Below, in pieces: positions 56,491-64,000 of a stretch of DNA of 64,000 nucleotides (position 1 is the stretch's first letter; each line of letters starts with the position of its first letter). A model generated the notes under the pieces. It saw only the letters and a list, made by a program, of their open reading frames with translations, did no database searches and had not been told where the DNA came from. The DNA is from Poriferisodalis sp965204195 (GTDB lineage Bacteria > Actinomycetota > Acidimicrobiia > Acidimicrobiales > Poriferisodalaceae): positions 558,001-622,000 of the forward strand of contig NZ_OZ241975.1 of NCBI RefSeq assembly GCF_965204195.1. Reading direction: 5' to 3'. Both the position numbers and the translations under genes were made by a program.

Positions 56491-58233
56491 ATGAGTTCCG
56501 CCGAGATGCGAGCCGCTGCGACGCCGGTGGTGTACCGGGCGATGTGGAATGACGACCGACCAGGCCTGCACGAGCTTGCCGCGCGGACGTTTCGCGCTTG
56601 GGCTCGTGCGCTCCACCCGCAGCTTGGCGGGGGGGATGCCGGTGCGAACGCCAAGGCGCCGGTGCCCAGCGAGCCGGCAGGCACGAGGCCATCGAACGGG
56701 TTCGAGGGCGAGGTCGCCACCGATGAGGCGCGAGTGAATCTGCGCCGGGAGACTGCAGCGCACGGCGGTGTGTCCGAGACGCTGCTCGAGCTGGACCAGC
56801 AAGATCCGTCGGGCTCTTCCGTTGTCGTCTTGCGCGTGCTGACGAACGGCACTGACGGCTGGGTGTGGGTCGATGTGGAGATGCCGCACGAGCAGGCTGC
56901 CGTGGCCAACATCAGTGACGTGCAGGTCCTGGTCTGCACGCTGCTCGACGACGCCGAACAGGGAGGCGGTCGTCCCCGGATGGCAACGGAACGGCTGGGC
57001 ACGCGACCGCTTGCGGTTGAACCGACGCGTCAGGCGGTGGTGCCCCTTGCGAACGCGCTGCGGGGAGCGAGCAGGGTCATGCCGTGCGTCGTGATGGCAC
57101 ACGACTACCTCGACGGGCCGGGGCCCACCATGGAGCGTGCCCGCACGACGGCACGCCAACTCGCGGGCCTCGCCCGTGTCTACGTGCTGCCGGCACAGAC
57201 CATCAATCCCTTCCAGGTGGCGATGGGTCCCGAGCTCGACGTGCAGCCCGGCGAGGCCCGGCTGTACCTGCCTGGCGAGCATGAGCCGCACCGGCACCGG
57301 ACGCTCGCTGCGGAGTTCGTGCGAAGCGATCTCGACGAGACAGCTCGCTGGTTCGGCCGTTTGCTGCAGACGATGCTTGTCGATCGCGAACCGCCCGAGC
57401 TCTATCGCCGTTCCCGCCAGCTGCTGGGCGATCGCCGTGAGCGGCATGAGCCCTCGCCCGACACCGACGCGGCCGAGCGGGCCGAAGCCCTTGAGGCCGA
57501 GGTGGAAGCGGTCTGGGACGCCCTCTACCAAGCCCGCGAGGAACGAGCAGCGGCCCGAGCTGAGCGCGACGAGCAGTCCGAGCAGCTCTACGACGTGCTC
57601 GAAGAACTCGAGATGGCCCAGCAGCGCGTCGAGCAGCTGCATCAGCTGCTGGAGGAATCGCGCGATCAAACGGTCAGAGCGCTGATGGCCTCAGGCACGT
57701 CAGCGGCGGCCGATGCTGATCCCACCCATACCAAGTACCCGCAGGTGACCTCCATCCGTCAAGCCCTCTCGCTCGCGCGGATCAACCTGCGCAAGGTCGA
57801 GATCCCGCCGGAGGCGGAACACCGCATCGCCGACCTCGACAGCGCCATCGAGTCAAGGTCGTGGGCGCGCAGCGTGTTCGACGGCCTGCTGGCTCTGGAG
57901 GTGTATGCGCACAAGGGCTCCGACTTCGGCGACTTCCGCGATTGGTGCGCCCGCAGCAAGCATGAGCGCGCCTGGTTCGCGAACGCCAAGAAGCTGGCGA
58001 TGAACGAGTCTGAAGAGGTGATGCGCCGTTCGGAGCTTCGCCAGCACCGCGTGCTGCCGGTCTCGAAGGGCGTCGACCCGTCAGGTCGGACCGTGATGCA
58101 GTCGCACCTGAAGCTGGCCAACGGGTCGATGGCGCCGCGGCTTTATTTCCACGACGACACGCGGGGGCCGACTGGCAAAGTGCACGTGGGCTACATCGGC
58201 CCCCACATGCCCACCAAGCGCTTCAGATCGTAA
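56491..58233 (+). CDS. Coiled-coil protein of unknown function with a modular C-terminus
   Basis: A 580-residue protein. Residues 1-300 form an alpha/beta region unlike anything I recognise (DGWVWVDVEMPHEQAAVANI, VMPCVVMAHDYLDGPGPTME, RQLAGLARVYVLPAQTINPF). Residues ~325-390 are a long charged coiled coil (RAEALEAEVEAVWDALYQAR and following). A Ser/Arg-rich helical part follows, then a C-terminal module ending MQSHLKLANGSMAPRLYFHD and VGYIGPHMPTKRF, which recurs at the end of many actinobacterial proteins of unknown function. There is no signal peptide. The GAGGTGG site is 4 bases before the ATG. Confidence 0.6.
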   Translation: MSSAEMRAAATPVVYRAMWNDDRPGLHELAARTFRAWARALHPQLGGGDAGANAKAPVPSEPAGTRPSNGFEGEVATDEARVNLRRETAAHGGVSETLLELDQQDPSGSSVVVLRVLTNGTDGWVWVDVEMPHEQAAVANISDVQVLVCTLLDDAEQGGGRPRMATERLGTRPLAVEPTRQAVVPLANALRGASRVMPCVVMAHDYLDGPGPTMERARTTARQLAGLARVYVLPAQTINPFQVAMGPELDVQPGEARLYLPGEHEPHRHRTLAAEFVRSDLDETARWFGRLLQTMLVDREPPELYRRSRQLLGDRRERHEPSPDTDAAERAEALEAEVEAVWDALYQAREERAAARAERDEQSEQLYDVLEELEMAQQRVEQLHQLLEESRDQTVRALMASGTSAAADADPTHTKYPQVTSIRQALSLARINLRKVEIPPEAEHRIADLDSAIESRSWARSVFDGLLALEVYAHKGSDFGDFRDWCARSKHERAWFANAKKLAMNESEEVMRRSELRQHRVLPVSKGVDPSGRTVMQSHLKLANGSMAPRLYFHDDTRGPTGKVHVGYIGPHMPTKRFRS

Positions 58234-58254
58234 GATCGAGGCGGCGCCGGATAG

Positions 58255-59370
58255 TCAGTTCGACGCTCCCTGGGCGGTCTGGCGGTCGCCCTGCGGATCG
58301 CGGCGCGACACGAACCCGTTGAGATCGCAGGCCTCGCGCACCGGCGCCGACATGTCGTAGGTGCCTGGATCCAGCGGCGTGCCGGTGCCGTCGGCGACCC
58401 GGGTCATCATGTGGAAGTTGGCGCTGACCGCCACGGCATCGACCATCACGTCGGCGCCGGCGGCGTCGACCACAGCGGATCGCGCAGCGGCCGTGGCCTC
58501 GCGGTCGCCTTCCCACATCGCCTCGGCGAGTCGCGCGAGCAGCGCGCCGTGAGGAACGCCGCCGTCACCTGCGTCGGAGCCGTTGACGGCTTCGTAGCTG
58601 ACGTCCATGTCCTTGTTCTGGCCGCTCAGACCGAGCAGCAACGCGTGGGCCGACGTTCAGTAGAAGCACTCGTTGAGCTTGGAGGTCCGCGCCGCGAGCA
58701 CCTCGATCTGGGGCCGGGTGAGCGAGTTGCGGTCGGACACCACATCGCCCCGCACGCGCTCCATCGGCACGTACTGGGCGTCGGAGAGGATGAACAGTGC
58801 CTCGTTCTCCGCCGGCACGGCGCTGAGCGCCTTGGTGACGTTGGGCATCTTGATGTCGGCCGTGGGAACCCAGTGGTACTTGACGGCTGCAGGTGCGCCT
58901 TCCCGCCTCGGTGGGCCGTCGGCCGGCTCGTCCAGCTCGATGCGCGGCAGCTCCAGCGCGTCGGCGAAGCGATCGACGCAGTTGGACTGCGCGACCAGGC
59001 CCACCAACTCCACATAGGCCAGCGGATCAACGCCGCGGTCGACGACCGACTGGTACCAGTCTTCGGTCAGCGTTCCCGGGTGGTTGGTGATGCGCCACAC
59101 CGCGTCGACGGCAGCGGCCCGCAGCGGGCCGTCAGCATCGACAAGGCCGTCGATGCTGCTTGGCTGCACCCACGGCGGCAACACGCCGCCGTCGTCGGTG
59201 CGGTGGTCCCGGGCTGCGCGCACCTGCCGCACGATCTCGGCCCGCTGCTCGCCGGTCCACCACGTGCCGGGCCGCGACCAGCGAGCCGCGATCTCGCCGT
59301 GGGCGGCTCTCAGATCGTCCCGGATCGGCAGCGTTGTGTCATAGGTGCGCTGTGGTGCTGTGATGCTCAT
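58255..59370 (-). CDS. AhpD-like (carboxymuconolactone decarboxylase fold) selenoprotein
   Basis: One frame of 371 residues contains an in-frame TGA at 58659-58657 (codon 238). The sequence around it is NECFY-U-TSAHALLLGLSGQ: the E-C-x-x-C-x-x-x-H site of AhpD/CMD peroxidases with the second Cys replaced by UGA, so Cys235-x-x-Sec238 with His242. A SECIS-like hairpin follows 17 bases downstream. N-terminal residues ~60-140 resemble a degenerate first CMD domain (LRAAAVDAVWRITNHPGTLT); the active domain spans ~205-330 and continues sensibly after the UGA. Start ATG 59370. The protein probably reduces peroxides and is divergent from the DyP peroxidase gene. Confidence 0.85.
58621..58659 (-). promoter_or_regulatory. 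UGA codon and bacterial SECIS-like hairpin
   Basis: After UGA (58659-58657), a 17-base gap leads to GCUGCUCGGUCUGAGCGGC (58639-58621), a 7-bp stem (one U-G pair) closing the loop GGUCU. The E. coli fdhF SECIS has the same GGUCU in its loop at similar distance from the UGA. SelB binds this element and directs selenocysteine insertion. Confidence 0.8.
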
Positions 59371-59583
59371 GGCCGGATCTCTGCTGGTGGGGGGCGGGGT
59401 CAATTGCCACATGCTGGCACACGTCGAACAGTCACACCGCAGCTATGCCGAACGGCGGGAACCGGCGGTGCGCGCGCCGTTCCGGTTGGCCTACGATCAG
59501 CCCCGCAATCTCGCCGTGCCGCCGCTCGAGCTGCCCGGCGGGGTCGCTTTCGCTTGCACTACCGAACCCCTCAAGGAGCACAG

Positions 59584-60513
59584 ATGCCGACGCCGCAGAA
59601 GGCCATCTTCAACGAAATGGGCGCCAACCAGTGGTACGTCCACCTGAGCCGTGTCGAGGGTGCCGACCTCGGCGCGATCACGTCGGTGCTCGCCGACCTG
59701 CGGGCCGCATGCGACGCCGAGGGCATCAACCTGACGCTCGGCTTCGGCCCGGGCCTGCTGCCCGAGCTCACCGACGATGTGCCCGACGACTTCCAGGCCT
59801 ATGTGACCGTCCAGTCCGAGGATGGCTCGGGGCGTGAGGCCAAGGGCACCCAGGAAGAGCTGTTGCTGTGGCTGAACCACGACGACAAGGACAAGGTGTG
59901 GAAGGCGCAGTACGACGCCCGCACCGCGCTGGCGGGCCACATGGCCGTCGCTCGTGAGACGCCCACGTTCATCTACGGTGACTCGCTCGACATGACCGGC
60001 TTCAAGGACGGCACCGGCAACCCTGCCGACGAGGACCAGCCGGCCGTGGCCGTCGTGCCCGACGGCGATGCGGGCGCCGGCGGCAGCCACATCATCGCCC
60101 AGCGCTGGGTGCACGACCTCGACGGCTGGAACGCGCTGTCCGACGAACAGCAGGAAAAGAACTTCGGGCGCAAGAAGTACCCCGAGACCGACAAGACCGA
60201 CTCCCAGGAGCCTTACAGCCACCTGAGCCACGTCGAGCTGCGCGCGGACGGCAACCACGGCAACGAGGGCAGCGACAAGATCAACGAGATCGCCCGCCGC
60301 TCCACGCCGTATGCGTTCCACGACGGCACCGTTGGCCTGTACTTCATGGCGTTCTGCAAGGACCAGGCGCCGCTGCGGCGCCGCCTGCGGCGGATGTACG
60401 GCCTTGACGACGCCAACGGCGTGCGCGACGCCATCACCGACTTCTCGAACCCGGCCTCGGGCTCGTTCTACTTCGCTCCCAGCACCGAAACCCTCGACGC
60501 CATCACCGGCTGA
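59584..60513 (+). CDS. Dyp-type peroxidase
   Basis: A 309-residue heme peroxidase: MTGFKDGTGNPADEDQPAVA has the GxxDG motif with catalytic Asp (~142), SHLSHVELRAD the proximal heme His (~215) and RRSTPYAFHDGTVGLYFMAF the distal Arg region (~238). It oxidises dyes, phenolics or porphyrin-type compounds with H2O2. AAGGAG lies 4 bases before the ATG. Divergent from the AhpD-like selenoprotein gene, so both may belong to one peroxide response. No Tat signal is seen, so it is cytoplasmic or encapsulin cargo; no encapsulin gene is in the window. Confidence 0.9.
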   Translation: MPTPQKAIFNEMGANQWYVHLSRVEGADLGAITSVLADLRAACDAEGINLTLGFGPGLLPELTDDVPDDFQAYVTVQSEDGSGREAKGTQEELLLWLNHDDKDKVWKAQYDARTALAGHMAVARETPTFIYGDSLDMTGFKDGTGNPADEDQPAVAVVPDGDAGAGGSHIIAQRWVHDLDGWNALSDEQQEKNFGRKKYPETDKTDSQEPYSHLSHVELRADGNHGNEGSDKINEIARRSTPYAFHDGTVGLYFMAFCKDQAPLRRRLRRMYGLDDANGVRDAITDFSNPASGSFYFAPSTETLDAITG

Positions 60514-60535
60514 GAGGCCAATCGCCGAGGCGCCC

Positions 60536-61324
60536 CTAGGCGTCGTCGGCGGCTTGGTCGCGGAACCACTCGCGGGCTGACATCGAGGCGATTGCCTCGA
60601 GGGCCAGGCCGGTGTGCAGGTCGTCGGCCATGGCGCGCCGCAGTGGGCGCACCAGTGCGTGGCGCGTGTTGCGCAGCAGGATCGGGTTCAGCTTGGCGAG
60701 GTCGGCGGCGATCTCCTGCGCGCGGGCCATCAAGTCGTCGGCGGGCAGCACCTCGCCCACGATGCCGAGCTCGTGGGCTTCGGCGGCGTCGATCTGCTGG
60801 CCGGTGAGCAGGAAGTAGCGGCCTCGGTTCGGGCCGAGCAGCAGCGGCCACACGATCTGCATGCTGTCGCCGGGCACCAGCCCGCCGGGGAAATGCGGGG
60901 CGTCCTGGAAGTAGGCGCCCTCGGCAGCCAGCACGATGTCGCACAGCACGGCCAGCTCCGAATGCACGGTGACCGGGCCGTTCACGGCGGCGATCATCGG
61001 CACCTCGATGTCGAGCATCTGGTCGACGAGCCGGTTGCCCTCCCAGATGATGCGGTCCCACACGGTGGCATTGGCCCGCCCTTCGGCCAGTGCGTTGACC
61101 TCGTCGGGCAGTTCGATGAACGAGTCTCCGGTGCCGGTGAGGATCACCACCTTGATGTCCCGGTCGGATGCCAGTGCCATGAACAGCTCGGGCAGCTCAC
61201 GGTGCGGGCGGCCGCCCCACTGCAGCGGCCCGCCGCGGGTGTTCATGCGAACGGTCACCACCCCGGCGTCGTCGCGGGTCGCCTCGGCGGTGCGGTATCG
61301 GTCTGCGTACTCAGCGAATTCCAT
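60536..61324 (-). CDS. Enoyl-CoA hydratase/isomerase
   Basis: A 262-residue crotonase-family protein: VVTVRMNTRGGPLQWGG, VVILTGTGDSFIELPDEVNA (oxyanion region), PMIAAVNGPVTVHSELAVLC and FQDAPHFPGGLVPGDSMQIV, then RGRYFLLTGQQIDAAEAHEL. The oxyanion-hole loop deviates from the usual FSAGAD pattern, so substrate or activity may differ from true hydratases. It is convergent with the DyP gene and divergent from the dioxygenase at 61417. Confidence 0.8.
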   Translation of the reverse strand: MEFAEYADRYRTAEATRDDAGVVTVRMNTRGGPLQWGGRPHRELPELFMALASDRDIKVVILTGTGDSFIELPDEVNALAEGRANATVWDRIIWEGNRLVDQMLDIEVPMIAAVNGPVTVHSELAVLCDIVLAAEGAYFQDAPHFPGGLVPGDSMQIVWPLLLGPNRGRYFLLTGQQIDAAEAHELGIVGEVLPADDLMARAQEIAADLAKLNPILLRNTRHALVRPLRRAMADDLHTGLALEAIASMSAREWFRDQAADDA

Positions 61325-61416
61325 GGCTTCATGCTCGCAGAACGCGGATAACCACGAGAGAGCCGGCGGGTTGCCCGATTACCATCGTTCCGACGGGGAC
61401 TGCCTGGGGGAGCGCG

Positions 61417-62604
61417 ATGACTGACGTTGCGGATCGAACGGAAGCGGCCGATGCGCCGACGAGAGAGCAGCATCTCGCAGACATGGCCGACTACCTCGCC
61501 GGCGGCGTGCAGCGAGCCCACGAGACCGGCAACCGGGGTCCGGTCCGGTTCGGGCCCGACGGCAAGCTGCATCCCGAGATCCTGGAGAACTACTGGAAGC
61601 ACGGCTTCTATGTCTTCACCGGCGTCGTCGGCCCTGACGAGATTGCCGAGCTCCGGGCCGATGTGGGCGAGGTCATCGAGCGGGCGCCGGTGCGCAAGGG
61701 CGAGGCCCTCGACCGCCACGGCCGGCCCGCGCTGGGCCGCGACTACGCAGTCGAGCCGTACATCCACATCGCGCCGCTGTCAGACCCGTTCGGCGGCACC
61801 AGCGCCCTCGGCGGTCGCCACCAGGTCCAGATGGACCAGCCGACCCCCGATGCCGACGCCCCGCCTGATGTGGTCTACCTGATCTTCGGCATGTGCCAGT
61901 CGATGCCCTCCGCGCTGCGGCTGTACGGCCATCCCGACCTGATGTCGATCGCCGAGAGCATCAACGGCCCCGACTTCGTTCCCTACAACGACGCCATCTT
62001 CGTGAAGGAACCCGGGCTGGGCGGCTCGGTGTCGTGGCACCAGGACGGCGTCACCCACTGGGACAACCCCGACTGGGACATGGGCATTCACGGCTTCAAC
62101 TTCCAGGTGCAGCTGTATGACACCACGGCGGCGAATGCGCTGTGGGTCGTGCCCGGCACGCACACGTCGGGGCGCATCGACCTGCGTGCAAAGGTGGCCG
62201 ACAACGGCGGCAGCACCATGCTGCCCGACGCCATCCCGCTGCTGTGCGAGCCGGGTGATGCGACCGTGGTGAACCGTCACATGGTCCACGGCTCCTACGC
62301 CAACACCTCTGCGGACCCGCGCATCTCGGTCACGTTCGGCTTCCACCGGCGCAGCTCGGTGCTGGGCGTGGCAGGTCAACTGCGGGTGCACGAGCGTGAC
62401 GGTGTGGTCGTCTACGACGAGGAGCGCGTGTTCAAGCGGTCGTCGGTGATTGCCGTGGCCATCGACGCCCGGGCGCAGCATCGTCCCGGCGAGCGCCGCT
62501 ACACCTACGCCCCCTTCGTGGGCCTCGAAGACGACTTCCGCTACAGCGACGAGACCTTCGAGCGCGTCATCCGCGACTACAACCTCAACGATCTCGCCAT
62601 CTGA
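61417..62604 (+). CDS. Phytanoyl-CoA dioxygenase (PhyH) family protein
   Basis: A 395-residue Fe(II)/2-oxoglutarate oxygenase: GSVSWHQDGVTHWDNPDWDM has the HxD iron ligands, WVVPGTHTSGRIDLRAK the beta-core and GDATVVNRHMVHGSYANTSA the distal His, with DPRISVTFGFHRR carrying the 2-oxoglutarate Arg. The family hydroxylates fatty acyl-CoAs, ectoine and many natural products; the substrate here is unknown. Length is longer than most, with an N-terminal helical extension. Confidence 0.88.
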   Translation: MTDVADRTEAADAPTREQHLADMADYLAGGVQRAHETGNRGPVRFGPDGKLHPEILENYWKHGFYVFTGVVGPDEIAELRADVGEVIERAPVRKGEALDRHGRPALGRDYAVEPYIHIAPLSDPFGGTSALGGRHQVQMDQPTPDADAPPDVVYLIFGMCQSMPSALRLYGHPDLMSIAESINGPDFVPYNDAIFVKEPGLGGSVSWHQDGVTHWDNPDWDMGIHGFNFQVQLYDTTAANALWVVPGTHTSGRIDLRAKVADNGGSTMLPDAIPLLCEPGDATVVNRHMVHGSYANTSADPRISVTFGFHRRSSVLGVAGQLRVHERDGVVVYDEERVFKRSSVIAVAIDARAQHRPGERRYTYAPFVGLEDDFRYSDETFERVIRDYNLNDLAI

Positions 62605-62625
62605 CCCACCGCCAATCTCGACTCC

Positions 62626-63522
62626 TCAGGCCGCCGACGCCGGGGCGTAGAGCTCGGTGACGACGTCGAGGGCTTGGGTGACCAGCGGCAGGGGTTCGCC
62701 GGAACGGGTGAGCAGCAGCAGGGGGACCGAAGCGGCGGTGTCGCTGATCGGCACGTAGTGCAGGCCTGGCGGCCGGAACGTCTGCACGCTGGCGGGCACG
62801 ATGGCGACGCCCTCGCCTGCGGCCACGAATCCGAGAATGGTGGTGTACTCGGTGGCCTCGATCATGGGGTCGTAGGCGACTCCCTGGGCGCTGAACATCC
62901 CAGCCAGCACGGCGTGCAGGCTGGGCGACACCCCCCGATCGAAGCCGATGATCGGCTCGCCGGCCACGTCGCGCAGTGCTGCATTCGGCTGCTGCGCTAG
63001 CCGGTGGGCGCTTCCAGCGGCCAGCAGCAGCCGTTCGTTCATCACCAGCGTCGCCTCCACCTGGTCGGCGTCTCCGGTGGCCCTGCCGATGCCCAGATCG
63101 ATGCGCCCGGCCCGCAGCGCCTTGACCTGCTCGTCCGAGCTCAGCGTGTGCAGCTCGAAGTCGACCCGGGGCCGCCGCCGCCGGTACTCGGCCAGCACGC
63201 GCGGCATGACCTCGTACGCGGCCGAGTCGACGAAGCCGACACGCAGGGTGCCCGTGTGGCCTTCGCGGCGCTGTGACATCAGGCGCTCGACACCGTCTGC
63301 GGCCGCCAGCAGGCGAAGAGCTTCGGGGTAGAGGAACCGCCCAGCCTCCGTGAGCGTGACGCGGCGGGTGCTGCGGTCGAAGAGCGGGGCATCGAGTTCG
63401 TGCTCCAGCAGGCGTATCTGCTGGCTCAGCGGCGGCTGGGACATATGCAGTCGCTGCGCTGCTCGGCCGAAGTGCAGCTCCTCGGCCACGGTGACGAAAT
63501 AGCGCAGGCGCTGCAGATTCAT
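62626..63522 (-). CDS. LysR family transcriptional regulator
   Basis: A 298-residue regulator starting MNLQRLRYFVTVAEELHFGR with AAQRLHMSQPPLSQQIRLLE, the LysR HTH, then a periplasmic-binding-like effector domain (GTLRVGFVDSAAYEVMPRVL, ILGFVAAGEGVAIVPASVQT). It is divergent from the sarcosine-oxidase-beta gene, the classic LysR arrangement, and probably controls it through sites in the 90-bp gap. Confidence 0.9.
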   Translation of the reverse strand: MNLQRLRYFVTVAEELHFGRAAQRLHMSQPPLSQQIRLLEHELDAPLFDRSTRRVTLTEAGRFLYPEALRLLAAADGVERLMSQRREGHTGTLRVGFVDSAAYEVMPRVLAEYRRRRPRVDFELHTLSSDEQVKALRAGRIDLGIGRATGDADQVEATLVMNERLLLAAGSAHRLAQQPNAALRDVAGEPIIGFDRGVSPSLHAVLAGMFSAQGVAYDPMIEATEYTTILGFVAAGEGVAIVPASVQTFRPPGLHYVPISDTAASVPLLLLTRSGEPLPLVTQALDVVTELYAPASAA

Positions 63523-63561
63523 GCCGCACAGCGTAGGCAGGAATGAGAGGCAACACGTCTG

Positions 63562-63579
63562 AATTGATCGTAAATTGAT
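63562..63579. promoter_or_regulatory. Direct repeat in the LysR/soxB gap
   Basis: AATTGAT occurs at 63562-63568 and again at 63573-63579, 11 bases (one helical turn) apart, in an AT-rich pocket. It is a plausible regulator site for the divergent genes; no full LysR T-N11-A palindrome is clear. Confidence 0.35.
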
Positions 63580-63612
63580 ACTTCCCGTCACCGAGCGAGG
63601 TGCTTACCCTGC

Positions 63613-64000
63613 ATGGCGATGGCAGCATTCGGGAGTCGGCTGCGGCGACGCCCGCCGAAGTACTCGGCGGCGGCGCTGGCCTGGAAGGGTCTGCGCGGCG
63701 AGAGTTGGCCGCGCGTGTGGCGCGACTGTGACCTGAAGCGGTCCTACGACGCCGTGGTGATCGGCGGCGGGGTGCACGGCCTGGCTACCGCCTACTACCT
63801 GGCCCGCAATCACGGCATGACCGACGTGGCCGTGCTCGACAAGGCCTATCTGGGCAGCGGCGGCTCGGGGCGCAACACCGCCATCGTGCGCTCCAACTAC
63901 CTCACCCCGGAGGGCGTGGCCTTCTACGACCGCTCAGTGCGCCTCTATGAGCAGATGGCAATCGAGCTGAATATCAACGTGATGTTCAGCCAGCGCGGCC
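63613..64000 (+). CDS. soxB: Sarcosine oxidase beta subunit-like FAD oxidoreductase, 5' part only
   Basis: The reading frame from ATG 63613 (or 63619) runs off the right edge, 129 codons visible. KRSYDAVVIGGGVHGLATAY is the FAD-binding loop, LARNHGMTDVAVLDKAYLGS with GSGRNTAIVRSNYLTPEG matches the beta subunit of heterotetrameric sarcosine oxidase, which demethylates sarcosine to glycine. The leader (~45 residues, Arg/Pro-rich, GESWPRVWRDC) is normal for SoxB. The soxD, A and G genes would be expected further right. Confidence 0.8.
   Translation, partial: MAMAAFGSRLRRRPPKYSAAALAWKGLRGESWPRVWRDCDLKRSYDAVVIGGGVHGLATAYYLARNHGMTDVAVLDKAYLGSGGSGRNTAIVRSNYLTPEGVAFYDRSVRLYEQMAIELNINVMFSQRG

Noticed and set aside
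58411..59583. Upstream plus-strand extension of the DyP peroxidase frame
   Set aside because: It is antisense to the AhpD-like gene; DyP similarity begins at ATG 59584, which has an AAGGAG site.
1..64000. tRNA, rRNA, CRISPR arrays, intact insertion sequences or integrases
   Set aside because: Looked for T-loop/anticodon patterns, regularly spaced repeats and transposase motifs; none was found.

Overview
The window is a high-GC, gene-dense bacterial chromosome segment. Several traits point to an actinobacterium, most likely the Acidimicrobiia; this lineage call is inference, because there is no rRNA or other marker gene in the window. The traits are many GTG starts, frequent 4-bp stop/start overlaps, promoters placed so that transcripts look leaderless, a DtxR/IdeR-like iron box, PIN/RHH/Phd toxin-antitoxin modules, and large families of SDR, enoyl-CoA hydratase and acyl-CoA dehydrogenase genes. 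No tRNA, rRNA, CRISPR array or intact transposase was seen.

Region 1 (1-12.6 kb) is an accessory zone. A truncated aminoglycoside-phosphotransferase-like gene at the left edge is echoed downstream by short, near-identical pieces of phosphotransferase-like DNA (2428-2543, 3748-3806, 4051-4078, 4864-4912). These lie between toxin-antitoxin genes, several of them broken. Present are a long RHH antitoxin with a PIN-like toxin, an HTH antitoxin whose PIN partner has lost its middle, a duplicated and frameshifted antitoxin with a PIN stub, a solo AbiEi-like regulator, an orphan RHH gene, and two apparently intact Phd/PIN pairs. Choline-sulfatase (betC), DUF983, DUF6338, RDD and lipoprotein genes are interspersed.

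Region 2 (12.6-30.8 kb) holds two paralogous lipoproteins, a TetR regulator, SDRs, a DUF985 cupin, an amidase, an acyl-CoA dehydrogenase flanked by two Fic genes with AT-rich leaders (one an AbiEi-Fic fusion), an ACMSD-type amidohydrolase, an EthD protein, and an FAD oxidoreductase interrupted by an in-frame TGA.

Region 3 (30.8-39.3 kb) looks like an iron-acquisition and surface-glycan block: sugar epimerase, GT39-type membrane protein, Fe(III) ABC permease and lipoprotein binding protein, a flippase-GT2 fusion, and a FEA1-like iron-assimilation lipoprotein. Two copies of an iron-box-like motif precede the epimerase and sit in the divergent binding-protein/GT2 promoter.

Region 4 (39.3-55.6 kb) is carbon metabolism: SDR, enoyl-CoA hydratase, GlpD, class II aldolase, an ABC sugar ATPase, an LLM monooxygenase, and a leftward sugar operon (GH13 glucosidase, LacI regulator, binding protein, two permeases, aldo/keto reductase, Gfo/Idh dehydrogenase). 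A perfect LacI-type palindrome lies before the binding-protein gene.

Region 5 (55.6-64 kb) has a PEBP protein, a 580-residue coiled-coil protein of unknown role, a DyP peroxidase divergent from an AhpD-like gene, an enoyl-CoA hydratase, a PhyH dioxygenase, and a LysR regulator divergent from a truncated sarcosine-oxidase-beta gene. The AhpD-like gene reads through an in-frame UGA that forms a Cys-x-x-Sec motif followed by a textbook SECIS-like hairpin, making it the strongest unusual find here.
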